The position numbers were made by a program, and so were the translations under genes. From Mycobacterium sp. (lineage in GTDB: Bacteria; Actinomycetota; Actinomycetes; Mycobacteriales; Mycobacteriaceae), in NCBI GenBank assembly GCA_018882545.1, contig VERS01000085.1, forward strand, positions 1-7,661: DNA of 7,661 nt. Reading direction: 5' to 3'. Below, piece by piece: positions 1 to 6,662 of the stretch (the stretch's first letter is position 1; the number at the start of each line of letters is the position of its first letter). The notes below the pieces were generated by a model, which ran no database searches, was not told the DNA's origin, and was given only the letters and a program-made list of their open reading frames with translations.

Positions 1-410
1 TCGCCGAGGAACTGAAGGCCGCCCGCCCGCAGTCCAACATCTACGTCGAGGCATTCACTGCGGCTATTCTGCGGACCCGCCGGCACCGGGTGCTGAACCG
101 GATCATCCTCGACGAACCGGCGTTGAGTCTGGAGTTGGCCCGCCGGCACTACCGGTCGGCGGTCAGCCGAATCGAGGCGGCGCTGCTGGCTGTATTCCCG
201 CCGGGCTTCGCCGAGCGGGTCGGCGGCGGGGCCGTGCACGAACTGGCCGACGGCATCTGGCGCTACGCCTTGATGCTGCTGCTGCTGCCCAGCGCCGACC
301 GGATCGAGACGGCCGAGGAGATCCGGGCGTTCGCCACCCGACATTTCCTGCCGAGCCTGCCCGTCGGCCTGCAGACCCGGGCTCCGGCCGGGGCCGCGCA
401 CAACCCTTAG
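1..410 (+). CDS. C-terminal part of a probable TetR-family transcriptional regulator (5' end outside window)
   Basis: The frame is open from the left edge (first full codon at 3) to a TAG at 408-410, giving about 135 residues with no start in the window. The visible part is all-helical in character: an amphipathic segment with [15 protein letters not shown], then [35 protein letters not shown], an Ala/Leu-rich helix with a run of four leucines, and a short disordered tail. This fits the C-terminal ligand-binding and dimerisation domain of TetR/AcrR regulators, which typically carry phrases such as 'VLARLLADEP' there. The DNA-binding helix-turn-helix would lie upstream and cannot be seen, so the family call is inference. 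It is co-directional with hemL, 93 bases away, but hairpins in the gap suggest separate transcription. I do not recall a regulator of this type next to hemL in M. tuberculosis. Confidence 0.6.
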   Translation, partial: AEELKAARPQSNIYVEAFTAAILRTRRHRVLNRIILDEPALSLELARRHYRSAVSRIEAALLAVFPPGFAERVGGGAVHELADGIWRYALMLLLLPSADRIETAEEIRAFATRHFLPSLPVGLQTRAPAGAAHNP

Positions 411-412
411 AT

Positions 413-430
413 CCGGCGGCTCGACGCCGG
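413..430 (+). terminator. Possible GC-rich hairpin terminator after the TetR-like gene
   Basis: CCGGCG (413-418) and CGCCGG (425-430) form a perfect 6-bp stem with a 6-nt loop, starting two bases after the TAG stop. No T-tract follows, as is common for mycobacterial terminators. The role is inferred from position. Confidence 0.35.
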
Positions 431-443
431 GCACGCCCAGCCA

Positions 444-469
444 CCCCCAGCCCAACCACACCCTGGGGG
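444..469 (+). promoter_or_regulatory. Hairpin in the hemL upstream region
   Basis: CCCCCAG (444-450) pairs perfectly with CTGGGGG (463-469) around a 12-nt loop. It lies 34 bases before the hemL start. It could be a second element of the upstream terminator or a structured hemL leader; the sequence does not decide. The 10-mer ATCCGGCGGC occurs on both sides, at 411-420 and 475-484. I see no convincing TANNNT -10 box near the hemL start. Confidence 0.3.
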
Positions 470-503
470 CACGCATCCGGCGGCGGCTGGAACACTGGAG
501 CCC

Positions 504-1838
504 ATGAGTGAGCGGTCCGCACCCGCGATGTTGCGAGAACGCCCGGTGGCCGCCTCGGCGATGCTGTTCGACCAGGCCCGCGCGGTGATCCCCGGCGGGG
601 TGAACTCACCGGTCCGCGCTTTCAGTGCGGTCGGCGGCACTCCCCGTTTCATCACCTCGGCGCAGGGGTGCCGGCTCACCGATGCCGACGGCAACTCCTA
701 CGTCGACCTGGTGTGCTCCTGGGGGCCGATGATCCTGGGGCACGCCCACCCGGCGGTGGTGGAGGCGGTTGGGCGGGCCGCGGCCAGCGGACTGTCGTTC
801 GGCGCGCCCAGCCCCGGCGAGACCGACCTTGCCACCGAGATCGTCGCCCGCGTCGCGCCGGTGCAGCGGGTGCGGCTGGTCAACTCCGGCACCGAGGCCA
901 CCATGAGCGCGGTGCGACTGGCGCGCGGTTTCACGGGCAGATCCAAAATCATCAAATTCTCCGGCTGCTACCACGGCCACGTCGACGCCCTGCTGGCCGA
1001 CGCAGGCTCCGGGGTCGCAACCCTGGGCCTGCCATCCTCGCCGGGTGTCACCGGCGCCACCGCCGCCGACACGATCGTGTTGCCCTACAACGATGTCGAC
1101 GCCGTGGAGGCGTCCTTTGCAGCGTTCGGCGACACCATCGCCGCGGTCATCACCGAGGCGGCCGCCGGGAACATGGGGGCGATCGCGCCGCTGCCCGGCT
1201 ACAACGCGGCACTGCGCCGGATCACCGCCGAATACGGCGCCCTGTTGATCGTCGACGAGGTCATGACCGGCTTCCGGGTCAGCCGCTCCGGCTGGTACGG
1301 CCTCGATCCGGTCGATGCCGACCTGTTCACCTTCGGCAAGGTGATGAGCGGTGGACTGCCGGCGGCGGCCTTCGGCGGCCGGACCGAGGTGATGGAACGC
1401 CTGGCCCCCCTCGGGCCGGTCTACCAGGCCGGAACTCTGTCGGGGAACCCGGTTGCGGTGGCGGCGGGCCTGGCCACCCTGCGACATGCCGATGACGCCG
1501 TGTACGCCGCTTTGGACGCCAACGCCGACCAACTCGCCGCACTGCTGGCCGCGGCGTTGGCTGAGGCGGGCGTGGCCCACCAGGTAGCGCGGGCCGGCAG
1601 TTTCCTGTCGGTGTTCTTCACCGAGGATCCGGTGACCGATTTCGCCTCGGCGCGGGCCAGCGACACCTTCCGGTTCCCGCCGTTCTTCCACGCCCTGCTC
1701 GACGGCGGGGTCTACGCCCCGCCGAGCGCCTTTGAAACGTGGTTCGTCTCCGCGGCGCTGGACGACGCTGCCTTCGACCGGATCGCGGCGGCGCTGCCCG
1801 CCGCCGCCAGGGCAGCAGCCGAAGCGAAGCCGTCATGA
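504..1838 (+). CDS. hemL: Glutamate-1-semialdehyde 2,1-aminomutase (HemL)
   Basis: This PLP enzyme converts glutamate-1-semialdehyde to 5-aminolevulinate, the C5-pathway entry to heme and other tetrapyrroles, in the cytoplasm. The 444-residue protein is full length and carries the class-III aminotransferase landmarks: the [11 protein letters not shown] signature near residue 30, phosphate-binding NSGTEA at 127-132, YHGH at 156-159, DEVMTGFR from D251 (the acid that contacts the PLP ring nitrogen), and [10 protein letters not shown] with Schiff-base lysine K279, followed by [10 protein letters not shown]. It closely resembles mycobacterial HemL. The ATG at 504 is preceded by GGAG at 497-500, a short 3-nt spacing; the next in-frame ATG at 528 has no better site. 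The stop overlaps the next gene's start (ATGA), so hemL heads a coupled operon that continues into cytochrome c maturation. That linkage makes sense because heme is the substrate of the downstream machinery. Confidence 0.97.
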   Translation: MSERSAPAMLRERPVAASAMLFDQARAVIPGGVNSPVRAFSAVGGTPRFITSAQGCRLTDADGNSYVDLVCSWGPMILGHAHPAVVEAVGRAAASGLSFGAPSPGETDLATEIVARVAPVQRVRLVNSGTEATMSAVRLARGFTGRSKIIKFSGCYHGHVDALLADAGSGVATLGLPSSPGVTGATAADTIVLPYNDVDAVEASFAAFGDTIAAVITEAAAGNMGAIAPLPGYNAALRRITAEYGALLIVDEVMTGFRVSRSGWYGLDPVDADLFTFGKVMSGGLPAAAFGGRTEVMERLAPLGPVYQAGTLSGNPVAVAAGLATLRHADDAVYAALDANADQLAALLAAALAEAGVAHQVARAGSFLSVFFTEDPVTDFASARASDTFRFPPFFHALLDGGVYAPPSAFETWFVSAALDDAAFDRIAAALPAAARAAAEAKPS

Positions 1839-2455
1839 GCGACCGCGCAGCCGGCCGGACCGTCGTGCACGTCATGCGCCACGGCGAAGTGCACAACCCC
1901 GAGCAGATCCTCTACGGGCGCCTGCCGGACTACCACCTCTCCGAACGGGGCCGCGCCCAGGCCGAAGCCGTCGCGGCCTGGCTGGCCCAGCGTGACATCG
2001 TCTACATCGTCGCCTCGCCGCTGGAGCGCGCCCAGGAAACCGCGGCGCCGATCGCGGCCCGCCACGACCTTTCCGTCGACGTCGACGAATCGCTGATCGA
2101 GTCGCACAACGTCTTTCAGGGCCAACGGGTTTCGCCCGGCGACGGCGCACTTCGCGACCCGCGGAACTGGTGGCACCTGCGCAACCCCCGCTCGCCCTCC
2201 TGGGGTGAGCCCTACCACGAGATCGCCCAGCGGATGCGTTCGGCTCTGCACCGGGCCCGGGTCAAGGGTGCCGGCCACGAAGCCGTCGCGGTCAGCCACC
2301 AGCTGCCGGTCGAGACGCTACGGCGGGCGATGAACGACCAACCGTTGCATCACTTCCCGACCAGGCGGATGTGCAATCTCGCGTCGGTGACGTCGTTCTA
2401 CTTCGACGGGGAGGACTACGTCGGGTGGGGATACTCGGAGCTTGCCGGGCGGTGA
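1835..2455 (+). CDS. Histidine phosphatase family protein (phosphoglycerate mutase-like)
   Basis: The 206-residue protein belongs to the branch-2-like histidine phosphatase/phosphoglycerate mutase superfamily. The N-terminal VMRHGE motif gives R15 and phospho-acceptor H16. [12 protein letters not shown] at about 32-43 and [10 protein letters not shown] at 60-69 are typical superfamily elements. E89 (in SLIESHN) is a likely proton donor, and AVSHQLP holds the second catalytic histidine H155. The substrate cannot be read from the sequence; it is too divergent and too short to call glycolytic mutase. It corresponds to the Rv0525 position in M. tuberculosis. The ATG at 1835 overlaps the hemL TGA by four bases. 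The frame is open upstream to 1739, but those codons lie inside the HemL C-terminus and the RHG motif would then be unusually far from the N-terminus. No strong Shine-Dalgarno is seen, so coupling to hemL is likely. Confidence 0.92.
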   Translation: MSDRAAGRTVVHVMRHGEVHNPEQILYGRLPDYHLSERGRAQAEAVAAWLAQRDIVYIVASPLERAQETAAPIAARHDLSVDVDESLIESHNVFQGQRVSPGDGALRDPRNWWHLRNPRSPSWGEPYHEIAQRMRSALHRARVKGAGHEAVAVSHQLPVETLRRAMNDQPLHHFPTRRMCNLASVTSFYFDGEDYVGWGYSELAGR

Positions 2456-3045
2456 GGTGGTTGGTGGCGCTGCTGGCGACGGTTCTGGTGGCCGGCTGTG
2501 CCACCGGCGACGACGCAGTCGCCCAGGGTGGCACCTTCGAGTTCGTCGCACCCGGCGGCAAGACCGACATCCTCTATGACCCGCCGTCCTCGCGCGGGAC
2601 TCCGGGGCCGCTGTCCGGACCGGACCTGATGGACACCAGCCGGACCATCTCGGTCAGTGACTTCCCCGGCCAGGTGGTGGTCATCAACGTCTGGGGTCAG
2701 TGGTGCGGGCCGTGCCGCGCGGAGGTCGCCGAACTGCAGAAGGTTTATGACGCGACCCGCGACGACGGCGTGGTCGTCCTGGGGATCGACGTCCGCGACA
2801 ACAATATCCAGGCCCCCCGGGACTTCGTCATCGACCGCAAGGTCAGCTATCCGTCGATCTACGACCCGGCGATGCGCACCATGATCGCCTTCGGCGGCAA
2901 GTACCCGACCACCGTCATCCCCTCGACGGTGGTGCTCGACCGGGAGCACCGGGTGGCCGCGGTGTTCCTCCGGGAGCTGCTTGCCGACGATCTGCTGCCG
3001 CTGCTGGCGCGCTTGGCCGCCGAACCCGCGCCGACGTCATCGTGA
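2452..3045 (+). CDS. TlpA/ResA-like thiol-disulfide oxidoreductase, probable lipoprotein
   Basis: This is a thioredoxin-fold protein, expected on the outer face of the membrane, that would keep apocytochrome c CXXCH cysteines reduced for heme attachment, with electrons from CcdA. Starting at GTG 2452 it has 197 residues. It begins with a short hydrophobic segment and a lipobox, VAGC, with C16 as the likely lipidated cysteine. The active site is WCGPC with C85 and C88, preceded by VVVINVWGQ, and the cis-proline is P157 in VIPSTVV. These are the hallmarks of TlpA/ResA proteins. The GTG overlaps the previous stop (GTGA), and CGGAG at 2436-2440 sits 11 nt upstream. An ATG at 2371 is in frame, but it would push the signal sequence inward and overlap the phosphatase by 85 bases. 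It matches the Rv0526 position. M. tuberculosis also has a separate CcsX (Rv3673c), so division of labour is unclear. Confidence 0.92.
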   Translation: MRWLVALLATVLVAGCATGDDAVAQGGTFEFVAPGGKTDILYDPPSSRGTPGPLSGPDLMDTSRTISVSDFPGQVVVINVWGQWCGPCRAEVAELQKVYDATRDDGVVVLGIDVRDNNIQAPRDFVIDRKVSYPSIYDPAMRTMIAFGGKYPTTVIPSTVVLDREHRVAAVFLRELLADDLLPLLARLAAEPAPTSS

Positions 3046-3797
3046 CCGGTCTGGCGGAGACGGCGGCTGCGGGGCCGCTGGTCCTTGCCCTGGGCCTGTG
3101 CGTGCTGGCCGGGCTGGTGTCCTTCGCCTCGCCGTGTGTGGTTCCGCTGGTGCCGGGCTACCTGTCCTACCTGGCCGCGATCGTCGGTTCCCCGGCCGCC
3201 GGCCGCCAGGCGCGCTGGCGGGTGGCCGGTTCGGCGCTGTTGTTCGTGGCCGGTTTCACCGCGGTGTTCGTGCTCGGGACGGTCGCGGTGCTGGGAATGA
3301 CGACCTCGCTGATCACCAATCAGGTGCTGCTGCAACGCATCGGCGGTGTGGTAACCATCATTATGGGTCTGGTGTTCATCGGCTTTGTGCCCGCGCTGCA
3401 ACGGCAGGCCCGGTTCACCCCGCGGCAGTGGGCCGGCCTGGCCGGGGCGCCGTTGCTCGGGGCGGTGTTCGCTCTGGGCTGGACGCCGTGCCTGGGTCCG
3501 ACGCTGACCGGGGTCATCGCCGTGGCGTCGGCCACCGACGGCGCCAGCGTGGCCCGCGGGGTGGTCCTGGTCATCGCCTACTGCCTGGGTCTGGGCATCC
3601 CGTTCGTGCTGCTGGCGCTGGGATCGGGATGGGCGGTCGGCGCGTTCGGCTGGTTGCGCCGACACAGCCGCGCCATCCAGGTGTTCGGCGGACTGCTGCT
3701 GATCGCCGTCGGTGTCGCCCTGGTGACCGGGTGGTGGAATGACTTCACCTCCTGGGTGCGCGACGCCTTCATCAGCGACGTGAGGCTGCCGATTTGA
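3042..3797 (+). CDS. ccdA: Cytochrome c biogenesis transmembrane protein CcdA
   Basis: CcdA is a DsbD-family membrane protein that carries reducing power from cytoplasmic thioredoxin across the membrane to extracytoplasmic thioredoxin-like partners. The 251-residue protein is very hydrophobic, with about six membrane segments. Its two redox cysteines are in the conserved contexts: C32 in SFASPCVVPLVPGYLS and C150 in LGWTPCLGPTLTGV, the pseudo-symmetric pair of the family. The start is GTG at 3042, overlapping the preceding TGA (GTGA). No Shine-Dalgarno is evident, consistent with translational coupling to the thioredoxin-like gene it would reduce. Its stop overlaps the TTG start of resB. This is the Rv0527 equivalent. 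Confidence 0.96.
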   Translation: MTGLAETAAAGPLVLALGLCVLAGLVSFASPCVVPLVPGYLSYLAAIVGSPAAGRQARWRVAGSALLFVAGFTAVFVLGTVAVLGMTTSLITNQVLLQRIGGVVTIIMGLVFIGFVPALQRQARFTPRQWAGLAGAPLLGAVFALGWTPCLGPTLTGVIAVASATDGASVARGVVLVIAYCLGLGIPFVLLALGSGWAVGAFGWLRRHSRAIQVFGGLLLIAVGVALVTGWWNDFTSWVRDAFISDVRLPI

Positions 3798-5449
3798 CTC
3801 TCCACTCCCCGCGAACAGACATAACCGTCCCCGACACGCCGCGAACAGCGGGACGTTTACGTCTGCTCGCCCTGAGGGGGTGGCGGGCGTTGACCTCGAT
3901 GGGCACCGCGCTGGTCCTGCTCTTCCTGCTGGCCCTGGGCGCGGTGCCCGGCGCGCTGCTGCCGCAGCGCAGTCTCAACGAGTCCAAGGTCCAGCAGTAC
4001 CTCAACCAGAATCCGGTGCTCGGCCCCTGGTTCGACCGGCTCCAGCTGTTCGATGTGTTCTCCAGTTTCTGGTTCACCGCCATCTACGCGCTGCTGTTCA
4101 TCTCGCTGGTCGGCTGTCTGACACCCCGCACCGTCGAGCATGCCCGCAGCCTGCGGGCCACCCCGGTTCCCGCGCCGCGCAATCTGGCCAGGCTGCCGCG
4201 GCATGTCGCGGTGACGGTGGGCGGCACGCCGGCGGAGGCGGCCGACCGCATCAGCGGGCAGTTGCGCGGATGGCGGCGCGTCGCCCGCTCCGACGGTGAT
4301 GTCGTGGAGATCTCCGCGGAAAAGGGCTACCTGCGCGAGTTCGGCAACATCGTCTTCCACTTCTCGCTGCTCGGCCTGCTGGCCGCGGTGGCCGTCGGCA
4401 AGCTGTTCGGCTACGAGGGCAACGTGATCGTGCTCGCCAACGGCGGACCCGGCTTCTGCTCGGCATCCCCGGCGGCGTTCGACTCCTTCCGCGCCGGCAA
4501 CAACGTCGACGGCACATCCCTGTACCCGATGTGCATCCGGGTCAACGACTTTCACGCCAGTTACCTGCCGACCGGGCAGGCCACCTCGTTCGTCTCCAAC
4601 ATCGACTACCAGGCTGGAGAGGACCTGAGTACCGGCACTTGGCGGCCGTACCGGCTGGAAGTCAACCACCCGCTGCGGGTCGGCGGAGACCGGGTGTATC
4701 TCCAGGGTCACGGCTATGCCCCGACCTTCACCGTGACCTATCCCGACGGCCGGCAGCGCACCCAGACCGTGCAGTTCCTGCCGAACAATCTGCAGACGCT
4801 GCTGTCGTCGGGAACCGTGCGCATCGACCCGCCGGCCGGGCTGTACCGCGCCGATGAGCGCCGCAAGAACCAGATCGCCATCACCGGCCTGTTCGCCCCG
4901 ACCCAGCAGATGGACGGCAAGCTGCTGTCGTCGAGCTTTCCCGAGATGCGCGATCCGGCAGTGGCCGTCGACATCTACCGTGGCGACACCGGACTGGACA
5001 GCGGCCGCCCGCAGTCGCTGTTCAGCCTCGACACCAGGCTGGTCGAACAGAAGCGACTCAACAAGGTCAAGCGGGTCAACCTCACCGCCGGTCAGCAGGT
5101 CGATCTCGGGGATGGCACCTCGGTTCGCTTCGACGGTGCCACCCAGTTCGTCAATCTGCAGGTATCCCACGACCCCGGGCAGGTGTGGGTACTGGTTTTT
5201 GCAATGACCATGATGGGCGGGTTGCTGGTGTCCTTGGTGGTACGCCGGCGGCGGGTATGGGCGCGCATCGACCCGGGGATCGAATCCGGGCCGGGTACGG
5301 TGAGGGTTGAGTTGGGAGGTCTGGCCCGCACCGATAACTCGGGGTGGGGCGAGGAGTTGGACAAGCTGGCCCAGCGAGTAGCGGAGGCGGATCGCGCATC
5401 TGGCCCAGCGAGTAGCGGAGGCGGATCGCGCATGAGGACCAGCGAGTAG
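3794..5449 (+). CDS. resB: Cytochrome c biogenesis protein ResB (System II, Ccs1)
   Basis: ResB pairs with CcsB to move heme outward and attach it to apocytochrome c. The 551-residue protein has the family topology: TM1 about 35-57 (MGTALVLLFLLALGAVPG), TM2 about 92-112, TM3 about 187-206 with H189 in FHFSLLG, a large extracytoplasmic domain of about 260 residues, and TM4 about 464-483 (VWVLVFAMTMMGGLLVSLVV), then a cytoplasmic tail. H459 lies just before TM4. Intramembrane and periplasm-side histidines matter for heme handling in this family; exact equivalence is inferred. The start is TTG at 3794, overlapping the ccdA stop (TTGA), with GAGG at 3782-3785 eight bases upstream; the next in-frame ATG (3899) would cut into TM1. 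The last 26 residues (526-551) are encoded by the 34-bp tandem repeat and read in successive frames as AQRVAEADRAS, GPASSGGGSRM and TSE-stop, so the tail is probably not conserved. Confidence 0.95.
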   Translation: MTLHSPRTDITVPDTPRTAGRLRLLALRGWRALTSMGTALVLLFLLALGAVPGALLPQRSLNESKVQQYLNQNPVLGPWFDRLQLFDVFSSFWFTAIYALLFISLVGCLTPRTVEHARSLRATPVPAPRNLARLPRHVAVTVGGTPAEAADRISGQLRGWRRVARSDGDVVEISAEKGYLREFGNIVFHFSLLGLLAAVAVGKLFGYEGNVIVLANGGPGFCSASPAAFDSFRAGNNVDGTSLYPMCIRVNDFHASYLPTGQATSFVSNIDYQAGEDLSTGTWRPYRLEVNHPLRVGGDRVYLQGHGYAPTFTVTYPDGRQRTQTVQFLPNNLQTLLSSGTVRIDPPAGLYRADERRKNQIAITGLFAPTQQMDGKLLSSSFPEMRDPAVAVDIYRGDTGLDSGRPQSLFSLDTRLVEQKRLNKVKRVNLTAGQQVDLGDGTSVRFDGATQFVNLQVSHDPGQVWVLVFAMTMMGGLLVSLVVRRRRVWARIDPGIESGPGTVRVELGGLARTDNSGWGEELDKLAQRVAEADRASGPASSGGGSRMRTSE

Positions 5450-5472
5450 CGGAGGCGGATCGCAGATGAATA
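5371..5472 (+). repeat. Three tandem copies of a 34-bp unit across the resB/ccsB junction
   Basis: Units run 5371-5404, 5405-5438 and 5439-5472, each starting CCAGCGAGTAGCGGAGGCGG. The first 25 bases are identical in all three (5371-5395, 5405-5429, 5439-5463). Copies 1 and 2 are identical over 34 bases if the preceding CTGGC is included (5366-5399 and 5400-5433). Only the tails differ: GCATCTGGC, GCATGAGGA and AGATGAATA. Each copy contains GGAGG. Copies 2 and 3 also have an ATGA at 5432 and 5466. The period is 34, so each unit shifts the resB reading frame by one base. Copy 3 holds the resB TAG (5447-5449) and the ccsB ribosome binding site. Confidence 0.98.
5451..5455 (+). promoter_or_regulatory. 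Ribosome binding site of ccsB, inside repeat copy 3
   Basis: GGAGG lies 10 bases before the ATG at 5466. It is the strongest Shine-Dalgarno in the operon and supports independent initiation at ccsB. Identical GGAGG sequences occur in copy 1 (5383-5387) and copy 2 (5417-5421). The copy 2 site is followed after 10 bases by an ATG (5432) that would give only the pentapeptide MRTSE in the resB frame. Confidence 0.75.
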
Positions 5473-6461
5473 CAACCATCGACATCGGCCTGGCCAGGTA
5501 CTCCGACTGGGCCTTCACCGCATCGGTGCTCGTGCTGCTCATCGCCCTGCTGCTACTGGCCGTCGAACTCGCCTCGAGCCGATCCCGCCGCACCGAAGCG
5601 CGCGAGCTGGTGGCGGCGAAGATGTCAGCTCCCGGCGCACCCGGGGGAGTGGACGTCGCCGACCGCCGACCTGGCGTCGTCGCGGAGAGCGCCGCGCCGC
5701 CGCTGTCCGAACGGGTCGGCAAGTCCGGGCTGAACCTGGTCTACCTGGGCATCCTGCTGCTGCTGGCCTGCATCGTGCTGCGCGGCCTGGCCACCCACCG
5801 GGCGCCGTGGGGCAATATGTACGAGTTCATCAACCTGACCAGCTTCTGCGGCCTGGTGGCCGCGGCTGTCGTCCTGCGCAAACCCCAGTTCCGGACGCTG
5901 TGGGTGTTCGTCCTGGTTCCGGTGCTGGTCCTGCTGACCGTCTCCGGCAAGTGGCTCTACACCCACGCCGCCCCGGTGATGCCCGCGCTGCAGTCCTACT
6001 GGCTGCCGATCCACGTCTCGGTGGTCAGCCTCGGCTCCGGGGTGTTCCTGGTCGCCGGTGTGGCCAGCATCCTGTTCCTTCTGAAGATGTCGAAGTTCGG
6101 CGACCCCGATGCACAGGGCGCCCTGGCCCGCGTGGTCGCCAAGCTGCCCGACGCGCAGACCCTGGACCGCATCGCCTACCGCACCACCATCTTCGGCTTC
6201 CCGGTGTTCGGGTTCGGCGTCATCTTCGGGGCCATCTGGGCCGAGGAGGCCTGGGGTCGCTACTGGGGCTGGGACCCCAAGGAGACGGTGTCCTTCATCG
6301 CCTGGGTGATCTACGCGGCCTATCTGCACGCCCGTTCGACGGCGGGCTGGCGCGATAGGAAGGCGGCTTGGATCAACGTCGCGGGCTTCGCCGCGATGGT
6401 CTTCAACCTGTTCTTCATCAATCTGGTCACTGTGGGCCTGCACTCCTACGCGGGAGTCTGA
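5466..6461 (+). CDS. ccsB: c-type cytochrome biogenesis protein CcsB (called CcsA in M. tuberculosis), WWD-domain heme handler
   Basis: This is the heme-handling half of the System II cytochrome c synthetase. The 331-residue protein has about eight membrane segments and the diagnostic tryptophan-rich WWD region: W258, W263, W267 and W269 in WAEEAWGRYWGWDPKE. Conserved histidines are H183 (LPIHVSVVSLGS), H288 (YAAYLHAR) and H326 (GLHSYAG at the C-terminus). Their spacing fits the first external, the intramembrane and the second external heme-ligand histidines described for CcsBA proteins. Residues about 38-85 form a hydrophilic, low-complexity loop. The ATG at 5466 follows GGAGG by 10 bases and comes 16 bases after the resB stop, the only non-overlapping junction in the operon. 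Naming varies: this is the HemC/CcmF-like protein named CcsA in M. tuberculosis (Rv0529) and often CcsB in automated annotation. Confidence 0.95.
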   Translation: MNTTIDIGLARYSDWAFTASVLVLLIALLLLAVELASSRSRRTEARELVAAKMSAPGAPGGVDVADRRPGVVAESAAPPLSERVGKSGLNLVYLGILLLLACIVLRGLATHRAPWGNMYEFINLTSFCGLVAAAVVLRKPQFRTLWVFVLVPVLVLLTVSGKWLYTHAAPVMPALQSYWLPIHVSVVSLGSGVFLVAGVASILFLLKMSKFGDPDAQGALARVVAKLPDAQTLDRIAYRTTIFGFPVFGFGVIFGAIWAEEAWGRYWGWDPKETVSFIAWVIYAAYLHARSTAGWRDRKAAWINVAGFAAMVFNLFFINLVTVGLHSYAGV

Positions 6462-6464
6462 CCG

Positions 6465-6482
6465 TCGCGGCCACCGCCGCGA
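6465..6482. terminator. Compact hairpin between convergent ccsB and the small minus-strand gene
   Basis: TCGCGGC (6465-6471) and GCCGCGA (6476-6482) form a perfect 7-bp stem with a 4-nt loop (CACC). It begins three bases after the ccsB stop and lies 11 bases beyond the end of the minus-strand gene, so it could serve both directions. There is no T-tract in either direction. Confidence 0.5.
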
Positions 6483-6493
6483 ATCCGCCGGAG

Positions 6494-6655
6494 CTAGCGC
6501 GGGGTGTTGTCGCCGCGGCCGATCCGCCACAGGAAGTCCGGATCGTCGTCCGGCCCGATGACGCGCTTGGTGGTCCGCGTGGCATTGGCACGGTAGGCCC
6601 GCACGGCGAGGTACGCCAGCCCCGCGGCGATCAGAATGAGCATCAGGTACAGCAC
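6494..6655 (-). CDS. Small single-pass membrane protein, 53 residues, function unknown
   Basis: A GTG start at 6655-6653 (minus) is preceded by a near-perfect Shine-Dalgarno, AAGGAGG, at 6669-6663 with a 7-base spacer. The frame ends with TAG at 6496-6494. The product has an N-terminal hydrophobic helix at about residues 2-18 (LYLMLILIAAGLAYLAV), a basic stretch RAYRANATRTTKR at about 19-31 that should stay in the cytoplasm, and an acidic then aromatic tail, GPDDDPDFLWRIGRG, at 34-48. I do not recognise a domain. M. tuberculosis has a small gene named Rv0530A near this point; equivalence is a guess from position. It converges on ccsB and diverges from the DUF4229-like gene. Confidence 0.75.
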   Translation of the reverse strand: MLYLMLILIAAGLAYLAVRAYRANATRTTKRVIGPDDDPDFLWRIGRGDNTPR

Positions 6656-6662
6656 GCCAAAA

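Noticed and set aside
606..1691. A 361-codon minus-strand frame opposite hemL
   Set aside because: It is a GC-bias shadow of hemL with no recognisable motif and no ribosome binding site of note.
1739..1834. Upstream GTG/ATG-type extension of the phosphatase
   Set aside because: It lies wholly in hemL coding sequence and adds 32 Arg-rich residues before the RHG motif, which is normally near the N-terminus.
2371..2451. Upstream ATG for the thioredoxin-like gene
   Set aside because: It would overlap the phosphatase by 85 bases and place 27 residues before the lipoprotein signal. The GTG at 2452 fits both the signal and the overlap pattern.
3809..3848. Direct repeat CCGCGAACAG at 3809-3818 and 3839-3848 in the start of resB
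   Set aside because: Only 10 bases, in frame (30-base spacing), encoding PRT twice in a disordered N-terminus. This is likely chance or minor slippage.
5371..5472. CRISPR array
   Set aside because: The copies are contiguous with no unique spacers, lie inside coding sequence and have only three units; no cas gene is present.
3857..5722. A 621-codon open frame on the minus strand across resB and ccsB
   Set aside because: It is opposite clear family members. Its product is rich in Arg, Gly, Gln and His with no membrane or domain pattern, as expected from the antisense of high-GC codons. It also spans two genes and the repeat.
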